Positions 6,923 through 15,241 are shown, counted from the first letter of the stretch. The stretch: DNA of 25,132 bases from Desulfobacteraceae bacterium (GCA_022712835.1 JAFLJU010000496.1:1-25132); one strand, 5' to 3'. The notes: a model not told the origin generated them from the letters alone. Translations and numbers: made by a program.

Positions 6923-7950
6923 TTAAAAGTCGATTTGCCACTTGGCACCCAAATAGTCGGTGCGGCTTTGCCCGGCTTCTTTGTAATCCAGGGTGCCTAT
7001 TTCAGGGACGATGGAAACCCCAGTTGCAAGGGTGATGGGAACCTGCACATAGTAGGATTGCACTTCGTCCTTGGCCTGGTTGTCAAGTTCGGTTCGCATA
7101 TACCCGTAACCTGCCTGGATGCCGAACATGTCATTAAAAACATAAGTGGCATGGATTTTCCAGGCAAGGGCCTTGTTGTCGATGACCCGGGTTCCATCAT
7201 ATTGGGCCAGTCCCATCCCGGTATCTTCTCCGTTCACATCGGCATCCACCAGGTTTCCCACATTTTCGCCGCCAAACAGATTGGCTCCCAGGATGAAGCC
7301 ACCAAGGGTTAGATCCCCGCCGATGCCAAGTACATAGGAGCTGATTCCTTCCTGGTTACTGGTCCCCACTTTGAAGTGGCCGTATCCGGCGGATATACCC
7401 AGATTGTAGTTATCTCCGACAAACCGGTATTTGGCTTCAATGGAAGGTATTTTCACTTCTGTGTCAGTGGTCACATTGTTGGTTCCGTCATTGTAGTCTG
7501 GGCTGTGCGCCCGGAGGGCCAGGCGGAAGGTATCAATCATCAGTTTCAGTTGGGCTTTCCGGGGGCTGGACATTTCACCCCAGCCGCCAAGGCCTGCGTC
7601 ACCGGCATAGACCTGGTCAGATCCCGGATGTCGCAATGGACCGTCATGTTGTCCCACCAACAAAGAACCCGCACCAAAATTCCAGACACCGTAGAGATGA
7701 CGGATATTTGCATTTCCATTGCTGGCCCCGTACTCAAACCGACCGCTCAATGCATCACTGACCTTAACCGCTGCCCCAATTCGGGAGTTGCCCTGGAGTC
7801 CCATGGCAAATTGGGTGGTATCGGTACCTGAGACCTCCACATTTTCGTAAAGGTAGAAACACGGGCAGACCCGTAAAAATTCCAGTCTGCGGCATGGGCT
7901 GAACCCAATAGCATTGTGACGGCTGCAAGAATGATCCCTAATTTTTTCAT
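6923..7950 (-). pseudogene. Outer-membrane porin, broken by a single-base frameshift
   Basis: ATG at 7950 (AGGAG 5 nt upstream) starts a clear Sec signal, MKKLGIILAAVTMLLGSAHA, then ADWNFYGSARVSTF. At 7849-7851 the frame breaks: the minus strand reads ACC TTT ACG, whereas one extra T would give ACC TTT TAC GAA AAT and continue directly into VEVSGTDTTQFAMGLQGNSR in the other frame. With that base restored the gene is 343 codons, giving 342 residues. The body has alternating beta-strand pattern, porin-like LYGVWNFGAGSLLVGQHDGP, and ends in KWQIDF with the terminal Phe typical of BAM-assembled barrels. It would be a diffusion channel in the outer membrane. The rest of the frame is intact, so this is either a recent mutation or a sequencing error in a T run. 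Confidence 0.85.
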
Positions 7951-8049
7951 CTGTTCTCCTGAAATATTATTATTATTTTTGTTATCGGTCTGTTAGAGGA
8001 ATCAAAAGAGATAGTATCAAAATTCACCCCAATGGTTCCAGGCAATTGT

Positions 8050-8787
8050 CTAGTGCACCCCCTGCATTCCTAACGGTTTTTCAAGACCACTATGGGCAAG
8101 AAGCTGTTCATCATTAAAAAGATCTATTGTCGGGCCATCTGCCGTAATTTCCCCCTTGTGCAGGACAATGGTCCGCTCACACACATCCAACGCCATATCC
8201 AGATCATGGGTGGCAATAATTTTGGTATGCTCAAATGAGTTTAAAAGATGGATAAGACGTCTACGGGACACTGGATCCAGATTGGAAGTCGGTTCATCCA
8301 TCACCAGGATATCCGGGGAGGTGGCAAGCACGGTTGCAATGGCAACCGCACGCTTTTCACCACCGGATAATTTATAGGGTGGACGATGGATAAGATGGGA
8401 AGCCCCGACGGTTTCAAGGGCATGGCGCACTCTTTTTTCCACTTCGGCTTCCTGCATACCCAGATTTATCGGGCCAAAGGCAACATCATCAAAAACCGTC
8501 GGCATGAACAACTGGTCATCAGAATTCTGAAAGACCATCCCCACAGATCGCCTGACGGCTTTCAGACTCTTTTTATTCACCGGAGAATCCCCGATTTTCA
8601 TCTCTCCTTCAATTGGAATCAAACACCCATTCAAATGGAGCAATAAAGTGGATTTACCTGCACCATTGGCACCCACCAATGCCACGGACTGGCCATGGGT
8701 AATTTTAAAAGAGATGTGATTGATCCCGGTCGTTCCGTCGGGATAGGTGTAAGAAAGGTTATCGGCCTGTACAATATGGTGACTCAT
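8050..8787 (-). CDS. cbiO: Cobalt/nickel ECF transporter ATPase
   Basis: A 245-residue ABC ATPase that powers uptake of Co2+ or Ni2+ with CbiM and CbiQ. Walker A is GANGAGKST (residues 39-47), the Q-loop is near Gln87 (VFQNSDDQLF, typical of ECF ATPases), the signature is LSGGE (140-144) and Walker B is ILVMDEP (160-166), with the switch His in IIATHDL. Its ATG overlaps the cbiQ stop by 4 bp (ATGA), so the two are translationally coupled. It is the last gene of the cbiMQO unit. Only one ATPase is present, as in CbiMNQO systems. Confidence 0.95.
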   Translation of the reverse strand: MSHHIVQADNLSYTYPDGTTGINHISFKITHGQSVALVGANGAGKSTLLLHLNGCLIPIEGEMKIGDSPVNKKSLKAVRRSVGMVFQNSDDQLFMPTVFDDVAFGPINLGMQEAEVEKRVRHALETVGASHLIHRPPYKLSGGEKRAVAIATVLATSPDILVMDEPTSNLDPVSRRRLIHLLNSFEHTKIIATHDLDMALDVCERTIVLHKGEITADGPTIDLFNDEQLLAHSGLEKPLGMQGVH

Positions 8788-9653
8788 CTCAAATACCCCC
8801 CTATCAATTCACCCATTTCCAAAGGGATGTTATGGGATCGAAAACAAAGAAACAGCAGGGACCAGGCAAGGGTAAACCGGATCTCCTTAAATCCAAATTT
8901 CATGGTTCGGTTCATGGAGATATATCCGTCAAATCCCCGGCAGCACATGGCCAGATGGATCCGCTGGGCACGATCCAATGTTCGCAACAGCAGCTGCCCT
9001 ATCAAGGGCACAAAAATTTTAAACTGCATTCTGCCGGAACCAAAAGCGCGCAGGGACCTGGCCCGGGCCATCCGGGAGGCCTCGTCAATGAGGACAAAAA
9101 GGTATCGGTATAAAAACAGAAGCTGAACCACAAATGGCCTGGGAACACCCAGTTTTTCAAGTCCCATGCACACACTATTGAACCCTGTCAGGGAAATCAA
9201 AACCAAGGCGGCCCCGACGGTCAATCCAAATCGTATCATGATGGAAAAAAAAGAGATCCATCCGCCGGAGATACTCATGGAACCGATCTGCACCAAGGCC
9301 TGTCTATCCAAGAGGGGATTAAAAATACCGATCAATATGGCAAAAGGTGCCACCAATAGTATTTTTTTAAATAGATAGCCAAAGGGCAGTTCGCCTGAAA
9401 CGATCATCGCCAAAGGATAGATGACAAAGGGAACCATCATGGAAATTTCATACTTTCCCAATGACACCACCATGGTGACAAATATCAATGTCGTAATAAG
9501 CTTTGCACGCGGATCCAGGCGATGCAGACCGGTGGTACCCAGCGCCAATGTGTCCATATAACCGATATCAAACAGATTCTTTTCAAAAGTTGCCATATCC
9601 TTAATGTAACCGGGACAAATAAATAGCCTTGCCCCGGTAAACCTCTCCCTCAT
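8784..9653 (-). CDS. cbiQ: Cobalt/nickel ECF transporter transmembrane component
   Basis: 289 residues. It has the CbiQ/EcfT start (DTLALGTTGLHRLDPRAKL), several membrane segments, and the two cytoplasmic coupling motifs ARARSLRAFG and CCRGFDG that contact the ATPase (Ala-Arg-Gly/Ala-Arg type). The ORF begins 6 nt after the cbiM stop, so translation may be coupled. ATG at 9596 (MATFEKNLFDIGY) would give a more usual length, but its AAGGA is only one base away, and neither start has a good Shine-Dalgarno sequence. It belongs with cbiM upstream and cbiO downstream. Confidence 0.93.
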   Translation of the reverse strand: MRERFTGARLFICPGYIKDMATFEKNLFDIGYMDTLALGTTGLHRLDPRAKLITTLIFVTMVVSLGKYEISMMVPFVIYPLAMIVSGELPFGYLFKKILLVAPFAILIGIFNPLLDRQALVQIGSMSISGGWISFFSIMIRFGLTVGAALVLISLTGFNSVCMGLEKLGVPRPFVVQLLFLYRYLFVLIDEASRMARARSLRAFGSGRMQFKIFVPLIGQLLLRTLDRAQRIHLAMCCRGFDGYISMNRTMKFGFKEIRFTLAWSLLFLCFRSHNIPLEMGELIGGYLR

Positions 9654-9659
9654 AAATGA

Positions 9660-10691
9660 TTATACTATGGCCTTCCTGTGTTTAACGACAACCCCGATCA
9701 ACAGGGTCAGACAAAGGGTTAATAACCCGCCCACAAGCCCTGACATGGATGTTCCTGGATCAATGGCCGGCCACACTTGCGCTTCCTCTTCCAAAGAATG
9801 TGTTTCCCCTGATTTGAATCCATAACCCGGCAAAAAGGCGGTTTTTTCCTGGATGGTTGCCAGGGATGAATGAACCCCGTCTTCAGGACCCGCCAGTTCT
9901 TCAACACCGGCTGTTTTAAACATGGCCCATTCCAATCCGTCCGGATGGGCAGAGGCAAACCAGCTAAGCGTGCAACCGGTAATCAGGGTGGCAGCAACAA
10001 AACCTACCAAAACCCCTTTGATGGAATATCCGTTGACAGCTTTCAATGAAACACAAGGTTGCAAAATTTCAGGCCGGCTTTTCCACACAAACAGCACCAC
10101 GGCTGCGGTGGCCAATCCTTCCACAATGCCGATGGCCAGATGAATGGGTTGCACCAGCAAAACAAAGGTGCCGAAGGGAAGAGAGGATATCCCGGATACC
10201 AGCGTCTCAAGCACGACGAAAAATGCCCCCAATTGCAATCCCACAACCGCCGCAATGATGGCACCGGTCATTATTAATTTTTCAGACGGATTGTTCCCGA
10301 CAATTCTTTTATAGATGAGGGGGTAGGCAACAAAACAGGGGAAAAAACCCAGGTTAAAAATATTGCATCCCAGGGCCAGCAGCCCACCGTCTGCAAAAAA
10401 AAGGGCCTGAACCGTCAGGACAGAGGCCATTGTTAGAAAAGCCGCATTGGGCCCCAGCAGAATCGCCAGAATCATTCCGCCGCCAATATGCCCGCTGGAA
10501 CCGGTTGCCGGAATGGTAAAATTAATCATTTGAGCGGCAAAGATAAAGGCACCGATCACCCCCATGAGAGGGATTTTACTGTTATCGACTTCTTCTTTCA
10601 TTTTTTTGGAACAATAGCCGATCAGACCTGCCGAGGCAACCCACATAACCCCGCCCACTGCCGGGGAAATCAACGCATCTGCCATATGCAT
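9660..10691 (-). CDS. cbiM: Cobalt/nickel substrate-capture protein CbiM with C-terminal PDGLE region
   Basis: 343 residues. The mature N terminus MHMADALISP is the CbiM/NikM metal-binding signature, where His2 and the free N terminus hold Co2+ or Ni2+. This fixes the start at 10691; AAGGAG with an 8-nt spacer supports it, while the upstream in-frame GTG overlaps that ribosome site. GSSGHIGGGMIL supplies the second conserved His. After about residue 220 comes an extra membrane segment, HPDGLEWAMF, an extracytoplasmic loop and a final membrane helix, replacing the separate CbiN/NikN subunit. Cobalt versus nickel cannot be decided from sequence. It leads the cbiMQO operon and has a structured leader. 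Confidence 0.94.
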   Translation of the reverse strand: MHMADALISPAVGGVMWVASAGLIGYCSKKMKEEVDNSKIPLMGVIGAFIFAAQMINFTIPATGSSGHIGGGMILAILLGPNAAFLTMASVLTVQALFFADGGLLALGCNIFNLGFFPCFVAYPLIYKRIVGNNPSEKLIMTGAIIAAVVGLQLGAFFVVLETLVSGISSLPFGTFVLLVQPIHLAIGIVEGLATAAVVLFVWKSRPEILQPCVSLKAVNGYSIKGVLVGFVAATLITGCTLSWFASAHPDGLEWAMFKTAGVEELAGPEDGVHSSLATIQEKTAFLPGYGFKSGETHSLEEEAQVWPAIDPGTSMSGLVGGLLTLCLTLLIGVVVKHRKAIV

Positions 10692-10759
10692 AATATACAC
10701 TCCTTTACTTTCATCAAAATTTAAAAAAACTATTTCTTATCCGGCATACAAAAGAAAAG

Positions 10760-10802
10760 ACCACGCAAAGCCAGCGTGAAAACATACGCAAACCTTCGTG
10801 GT
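10760..10802 (-). promoter_or_regulatory. Nested hairpin in the cbiM leader
   Basis: ACCACG (10760-10765) and AAG (10768-10770) pair with CTTCGTGGT (10794-10802), with a 2-nt bulge. Inside, GCGT (10774-10777) pairs with ACGC (10786-10789). The structure lies 69 nt or more upstream of the cbiM ATG. It does not show the cobalamin riboswitch core. It could be a metal-responsive leader, an operator or a degenerate intergenic repeat. Confidence 0.45.
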
Positions 10803-10880
10803 TGAATTATTTTTATAAATTATTTAAGTAAAAGCTAATATACCAGCCAAGCTTCATGCCCAGCAATTAAGATGCCTTGT

Positions 10881-10909
10881 GAAATAGAATAAAACTTTGG
10901 GGCTGTCAA
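10881..10909 (-). promoter_or_regulatory. Possible cbiM promoter
   Basis: On the minus strand, a perfect TTGACA (10909-10904) is followed after 17 bp by TATTTC (10886-10881), a poor -10. If used, the leader before cbiM would be about 180 nt and contain the nested hairpin. Confidence 0.35.
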
Positions 10910-10980
10910 GCATTATCTTTTGCTTGTCTAAAGTTAAGATAAACGATAATAAAGGGTTTCAATCAACGAAAGGGGATAAA

Positions 10981-11706
10981 ATGAGTTTGAACTACGAGGA
11001 ATTGGATTTTCGATCAACCCCCCTTGGGGATTTGATGCTGCGACGACGGCGATTGATTCAACTCGGGGGCCTTGATATCTATGAGGTGAGGCTTGGCGAG
11101 GACTTTCTGATGTCAAGCCTGTTCCATGAGGCAGAATCCCAGTTATCCAAGCTGGGACTTAAGGTATTGGAAGAGGCACACCTGGACGTTGTGGTCGGCG
11201 GGCTGGGACTCGGTTACACGGCGGTATCCGCATTGGAGGATATGCGCGTCACCTCCCTTGTGGTGGTGGAATATTTACAAGGGGTGATTGAATGGCACCA
11301 GAAGGGGCTGGTCCCCCTGGGCAAAACCCTGACAAATGATCCCCGTTGCCAACTGGTCCATGACGATTTTTTTTCCCTATCCCGTGACCTATCCAAAGGC
11401 TTTGACCCCAACCATCCGGCAAAAAAACATGATGCCATTTTGCTGGACATAGACCACACCCCGACCCGGGTATTGAACCAGACAAACACCCGATTTTATA
11501 CCGAAGAGGGACTTTTGGAACTGGCCCAGCATTTAAAACCCGGAGGCGTGTTTGCCCTTTGGGCGGATGGTCCACCGGAAAAAGATTTTACCGAGCATTT
11601 GGGAAAAGTATTTGCAACGGCCACCTCCCACACCATCATATTTGACAATCCAATTGCCGGCGGCACCTCCGATGGGGCAGTTTATGTGGCCCGTGTAAGT
11701 TTGTAA
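10981..11706 (+). CDS. Spermidine-synthase-like SAM-fold protein
   Basis: 241 residues from ATG at 10981, which follows AAAGGGG; an open frame extends upstream without a better ribosome site. GGLGLGYTA (73-81) is the nucleotide/SAM-binding loop, VVVEYL the acidic strand end, and LLDIDHTP the position where spermidine synthases carry the catalytic Asp. The N-terminal beta region of true spermidine synthases is mostly missing and the protein is shorter (usual length about 280-300), so it may be a methyltransferase or other group-transfer enzyme of the same fold. There are no polyamine genes nearby. It converges on nth with 13 bp between stops. Confidence 0.75.
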   Translation: MSLNYEELDFRSTPLGDLMLRRRRLIQLGGLDIYEVRLGEDFLMSSLFHEAESQLSKLGLKVLEEAHLDVVVGGLGLGYTAVSALEDMRVTSLVVVEYLQGVIEWHQKGLVPLGKTLTNDPRCQLVHDDFFSLSRDLSKGFDPNHPAKKHDAILLDIDHTPTRVLNQTNTRFYTEEGLLELAQHLKPGGVFALWADGPPEKDFTEHLGKVFATATSHTIIFDNPIAGGTSDGAVYVARVSL

Positions 11707-11719
11707 GACACTACAAATT

Positions 11720-12352
11720 TTATTTGCCCCGGGTGGGACAGATATCATACATGGGACAGATATCACACAACGGCTTTTTGGCATCACAGATCTCCCTGCC
11801 AAAATAGATAAATTGCAGAGACAAATCACTCCAGGAAGCGTTCGGGATGATCTCCATGAGTTCAAACTCCACCTTGACAGGATCTTTCTTATCCGTGAGA
11901 CCCAATCTGCTGGAGAGTCTTAACACATGGGTATCCACCACAATGGCCTCATACCCGAAGGCCGCTGACCTTACCACATTGGCAGTTTTACGCCCCACCC
12001 CCGGTAATTGGGTCAATGCCTCCATATCCTGTGGGACGATACTGTCATGATTTTCCAGAATGGCCGTGGCACAGGCCTTGATGTTTTTGGCCTTGTTGTT
12101 ATAAAATCCGGTTGAATAGATAATGCCTTTGATCTCTTTTAAGGGAGCCCCGGCAAGGGAAGCGGGATCCGGATACAGAGCAAACAATTTTTTAGTCACC
12201 TTGTTGACCTGATTATCGGTGCACTGCGCCGACATAATGGTGGCAATCAACAATTGAAAAGCAGTGGCATGATCTAACTGGGTCTTGACAACCGGATACC
12301 GGTCCCTTAGTCTTTCAAGCAATGTATTAATTTTTAACGAATCTAAAATCAT
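11720..12352 (-). CDS. nth: Endonuclease III (DNA glycosylase/AP lyase)
   Basis: 210 residues, the normal length. It removes oxidised pyrimidines and nicks abasic sites in base-excision repair. The helix-hairpin-helix LPGVGRKTANVV carries catalytic Lys122 and the following VDTHV carries Asp140. Cys189-x6-Cys196-x2-Cys199-x5-Cys205 is the 4Fe-4S cluster loop. LIATIMSAQCTD near residue 35 is also standard. It is divergent from the PP-loop gene with only 13 bp between start codons, so promoters must lie inside the opposite genes or overlap. Confidence 0.97.
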   Translation of the reverse strand: MILDSLKINTLLERLRDRYPVVKTQLDHATAFQLLIATIMSAQCTDNQVNKVTKKLFALYPDPASLAGAPLKEIKGIIYSTGFYNNKAKNIKACATAILENHDSIVPQDMEALTQLPGVGRKTANVVRSAAFGYEAIVVDTHVLRLSSRLGLTDKKDPVKVEFELMEIIPNASWSDLSLQFIYFGREICDAKKPLCDICPMYDICPTRGK

Positions 12353-12365
12353 AAAGTGTTTATAT

Positions 12366-13367
12366 ATGAATCAAAATAAAACCACAAGACAGATAAGGGC
12401 ACTGGGGCTGTGCTCAGGCGGTTTGGACAGCATTCTTTCCGCACTGGTATTAAAAAACCAGGGGATTGATGTCACCTGGATCACCTTTGAAACCCCTTTT
12501 TTCTCGGCTCAATCCGCCCAAAAAGCATCTAAGCAAACCGGTATACCCCTCATTGTCCAGGATATCACGCAATCCTATATGGAAATGATGAAATCCCCCA
12601 AATATGGGTTTGGTAAAAACATGAACCCCTGCGTGGACTGCCACACCCTGATGTTTGCCAATGCCGGGACTCGCATGAAAAAAGAGGGGTTTGATTTTTT
12701 ATTCAGCGGTGAGGTACTGGGCCAACGGCCCAAGTCCCAGACCAAAAATGCCCTGAGATGTGTTGAAAAAAACTCAGGCTTTGACGGGGAGCTTTTGCGC
12801 CCCTTGAGTGCAAAATGCCTTCCGGAAACCAGGATGGAACAACTGGGACTTGTGGACAGGGAAAGGCTCATGGATATTACCGGCCGTTCCAGAAAGGCCC
12901 AGATGCAATTGGCCAAAGACTATGGCATCAAAGAATACCCCGCACCTGCCGGGGGCTGCCTTCTCACGGACAAAATTTTTTCCAACCTCCTTCGGGACCT
13001 GTTGTATGTCCAGAAAACAGATGAAACACGCCAGCTCCATCTCTTAAAATGTGGCCGCCATCTCCGGCTGGACAATGAGTGCAAGCTGATTGTGGGACGA
13101 TCCCAAAAGGACAATGAGCAGATCCGTTCCTGGTACGATCAAACCCAGGATATCCGGCTGCGGCACGCAAATATGGCAGGACCGGATGTGGTTCTATTTG
13201 GAAATATTTCAGATGAACACCTCTTAACCGCTGCCAAAATCACTGCGGGGTACACCAAGTCCCTCCCCGGTGAACCAGCCGACATCAAGGTTTTTGAAAA
13301 GGAAAAAGAGACCATTGTCCAGATTATCACCCCGGCACCCGGCACCTTTGAAAATCTGATGATTTAA
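12366..13367 (+). CDS. PP-loop tRNA thiolation enzyme (ThiI/MnmA-like) with C-terminal NFACT-R-like part
   Basis: 333 residues. The N-terminal PP-loop is CSGGLDS (16-22), which adenylates the target uridine in tRNA thiolases. NPCVDC (Cys89, Cys92) and PAGGC (Cys198) supply the cysteines expected for sulfur transfer. After residue 235, LIVGRSQKDNEQIRSWYDQT and LRHANMAGPDVVLF resemble the RNA-binding NFACT-R (DUF814) domain. ThiI's THUMP domain is absent. The sulfur donor and the tRNA position cannot be stated. ATG at 12366 is chosen because the longer frame would overlap nth. The gene ends 50 bp before the convergent response regulator. Confidence 0.8.
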   Translation: MNQNKTTRQIRALGLCSGGLDSILSALVLKNQGIDVTWITFETPFFSAQSAQKASKQTGIPLIVQDITQSYMEMMKSPKYGFGKNMNPCVDCHTLMFANAGTRMKKEGFDFLFSGEVLGQRPKSQTKNALRCVEKNSGFDGELLRPLSAKCLPETRMEQLGLVDRERLMDITGRSRKAQMQLAKDYGIKEYPAPAGGCLLTDKIFSNLLRDLLYVQKTDETRQLHLLKCGRHLRLDNECKLIVGRSQKDNEQIRSWYDQTQDIRLRHANMAGPDVVLFGNISDEHLLTAAKITAGYTKSLPGEPADIKVFEKEKETIVQIITPAPGTFENLMI

Positions 13368-13379
13368 AACCAAAAAATT

Positions 13380-13407
13380 TGCGGTGCTGATTGAAGTCAG
13401 CACCGCA
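13380..13407 (-). terminator. Terminator of the response-regulator gene
   Basis: GCGGTGCTGA (13381-13390) pairs with TCAGCACCGC (13397-13406), extended by one T-A pair, with a 6-nt loop. On the minus strand a T-rich tail follows (AAATTTTTTGG), so it best serves the minus-strand gene ending at 13417. Confidence 0.75.
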
Positions 13408-13416
13408 TTACAGGGG

Positions 13417-13902
13417 CTAATGGTATATCATTTTTTCCCAGAACTCTTTTTCATCCTTATCCCAATCCGGACCAAATTTTTCTTCACAAAAAACAGACAG
13501 CCTCGAATACCAAGCGGTCCATGGGTTTTTCCCCAATTTTTTGGCTTCCAGCACATCCACAAGAAATGATTCGATATTAATCATTTCTTCCTTGGGGATA
13601 TAGGAACAGGCCCCCCCCAGATATGATTTTTTAATATTATCAGGACTCAGGGCATGGGCTGTCAGCATAACGGTTACCACATTTTTTTTATTTGCGGTTT
13701 CCAACAACTGGTACCCATCCACTCCCATGATATCTAAAATTGCGATATCAAACTCCTGGGTCTCCAGAAGAGCGTTGGCAGTCTCAAAGGTTTCGGCCCT
13801 GACAATGCTGCACATATCCAGCAGCTCTTCCAGGGATTCAAGAACATCCGGTTCATCATCAACAATCAATATTTTTTTATTTTCCAAACTGATATTAGCC
13901 AT
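13417..13902 (-). CDS. Stand-alone response regulator receiver protein
   Basis: 161 residues. A CheY-like receiver domain (about 8-125) has Asp15-Asp16, phospho-acceptor Asp57 (AILDIMGVDGYQLL), Thr81 (MLTAHA) and Lys104 (IPKEEM). The remaining 35 residues, with ARYS-like WTAWYSRL and ending FWEKMIYH, form no known DNA-binding output domain. It should therefore act through protein contact with a partner not in this window. No histidine kinase is adjacent. AAGGA lies just before ATG, and a small hairpin (13916-13931) lies directly upstream in the leader. Confidence 0.9.
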   Translation of the reverse strand: MANISLENKKILIVDDEPDVLESLEELLDMCSIVRAETFETANALLETQEFDIAILDIMGVDGYQLLETANKKNVVTVMLTAHALSPDNIKKSYLGGACSYIPKEEMINIESFLVDVLEAKKLGKNPWTAWYSRLSVFCEEKFGPDWDKDEKEFWEKMIYH

Positions 13903-13915
13903 ATTTCCTTCCCAT

Positions 13916-13931
13916 CGATTAAAGATAATCG
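13916..13931. other. Small hairpin upstream of the response regulator
   Basis: CGATTA (13916-13921) and TAATCG (13926-13931) are perfect inverted arms with a 4-nt loop, immediately upstream of the ribosome site of the minus-strand gene. It could be an operator or leader structure, or chance. Confidence 0.35.
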
Positions 13932-14047
13932 GATAAAATAATTAGAACACAAATAATTGCAACAACGTTTTAGATTCAACGATTTGCGACAGCGTTACAA
14001 CAAGATAAGTCGTATATAAATAGTTTCAATCCCTTGGACTATGGATT

Positions 14048-14067
14048 CCGGTCAAAATTTTGGCCGG
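14048..14067. other. 20-bp inverted repeat downstream of rlmN
   Basis: CCGGTCAAAATTTTGGCCGG is self-complementary over 20 bp apart from one T-G pair. It lies in the 211-bp gap between rlmN and the response regulator, both on the minus strand. Without a T tail on the minus strand it is a poor terminator; it may be a binding site. Nothing else clear was seen in that gap. Confidence 0.5.
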
Positions 14068-14113
14068 TTCCATTCCTTAAATTATAGAATTCTTCTCCCG
14101 AATTTTTTTAGGA

Positions 14114-15205
14114 TCAGTCTTTGAGATGCTCCTCATTCTCATGCATCACAAGCTTTGCCTTGAGCTGACCACAGGCCGCCGAAATATCAGCCCCCTTACT
14201 TTTCCGGGTCATGGCCGTCATGTTCCTGTCCAAAAGAATCTGTAAGAAAGCCAAAACCTGTTTTTGATCGGGCCGTTTGAAGGCAGACCCTTCATGCTCG
14301 TTAAAGGGAATCAGGTTCACCTTGGCCCGTATGTGTGTTAGAAGTTTCACCAGATTCAGAGCATCTTGCTTTGAATCATTAACCCCTTTTATCAAAATAT
14401 ATTCAAAGGTAATTTTGTTCCTGGGCTTCATGGCAAACTTACCGCAAGCTTCCAACAGAGCCGATATGGGGTATTTATTGTTGATGGGCATAAGACTTGA
14501 TCTTGTTTTATCATCCACGGCATTCAAGGAGATGGCAAGATTCACATCGGTGTCTATTCCCAATTGTTCAATTTTCGGCACCAGACCTGAGGTAGAAACG
14601 GTCACCCTTCTTGCCGCAAACTTCATGCCATAATCGGTGTCCATAAGAATTTGAAGTGCTTGAATAAGGTTCTCATAGTTGGCAAGGGGTTCCCCCATCC
14701 CCATGAAAACAATATTGGAAAGTTTCAGGGGCTCTATTTTTTTTTGAAGAAGATAAAACCGAGCATCCCGAACCTGGGAGACGATCTCTGAAACACTTAA
14801 GTTTCGTTTTAGTCCCCCCTTGGCCGTCAAACAGAACTGACAATCCATGGCGCATCCCACCTGGGTGGAAACGCAGAGGGTAAAATGATCCTTCTCCGGT
14901 ATGAGAACCGACTCTATGTGGTGACCGTCACTGAGCCGGAATAAAAATTTTTCAGTGGTATCACAGGAGACCTGTTTGTCTTCAATTTCAAGCTGGGGCA
15001 AATAAAAATTTTCCACCAGCAGACCCCGCAATTCTTTGCCAAGGTCGGTCATTTCATCAAAGCTTTGGGCCTGTTTCAGATAGATCCATTTGAAAATCTG
15101 GCCAGCTCTGAAAGAACGAGACCCTTTATCTTCAAGCCACTGAGCCAGTTCTTTCCTAGTATAATCGAGTATGTTTTCCATGTGTTTTAACCTGCTTAAT
15201 TTCAT
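14114..15205 (-). CDS. rlmN: 23S rRNA/tRNA adenine-C2 methyltransferase
   Basis: 363 residues. This radical SAM enzyme methylates A2503 of 23S rRNA and A37 of some tRNAs. The cluster motif is Cys118-x3-Cys122-x2-Cys125 (GCAMDCQFC), and Cys345 in SAACGQL is the second catalytic cysteine. VFMGMGEPLANYEN and ISLNAVDDKTRSSLMPIN are strong family segments. The start at 15205 has AAGGA about 4 nt upstream; ATG at 15181 (MENILDYTRKEL) is a fair alternative. It is divergent from ffh with a 71-bp gap. Confidence 0.96.
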   Translation of the reverse strand: MKLSRLKHMENILDYTRKELAQWLEDKGSRSFRAGQIFKWIYLKQAQSFDEMTDLGKELRGLLVENFYLPQLEIEDKQVSCDTTEKFLFRLSDGHHIESVLIPEKDHFTLCVSTQVGCAMDCQFCLTAKGGLKRNLSVSEIVSQVRDARFYLLQKKIEPLKLSNIVFMGMGEPLANYENLIQALQILMDTDYGMKFAARRVTVSTSGLVPKIEQLGIDTDVNLAISLNAVDDKTRSSLMPINNKYPISALLEACGKFAMKPRNKITFEYILIKGVNDSKQDALNLVKLLTHIRAKVNLIPFNEHEGSAFKRPDQKQVLAFLQILLDRNMTAMTRKSKGADISAACGQLKAKLVMHENEEHLKD

Positions 15206-15212
15206 TATTTCC

Positions 15213-15241
15213 TTGACATATCACGGAATCTACACTAAATT
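15213..15241 (+). promoter_or_regulatory. Putative sigma70 promoter of ffh and the translation cluster
   Basis: TTGACA at 15213-15218, a 17-bp spacer and TAAATT at 15236-15241, 35 bp before the ffh ATG. A perfect -35 and ideal spacing make this the best promoter match in the window. Confidence 0.6.

Noticed and set aside
7376..7831. 151-codon plus-strand frame inside the porin region
   Set aside because: It is antisense to the porin body, whose signal peptide, strand pattern and C-terminal Phe are convincing.
10760..10802. Cobalamin riboswitch in the cbiM leader
   Set aside because: No GCCACTG-like conserved core; only a nested hairpin was found, reported as unassigned structure.
14048..14067. 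Inverted repeat as the rlmN terminator
   Set aside because: No T run follows on the minus strand and the symmetric AAAATTTT centre fits a protein site better than an RNA hairpin.
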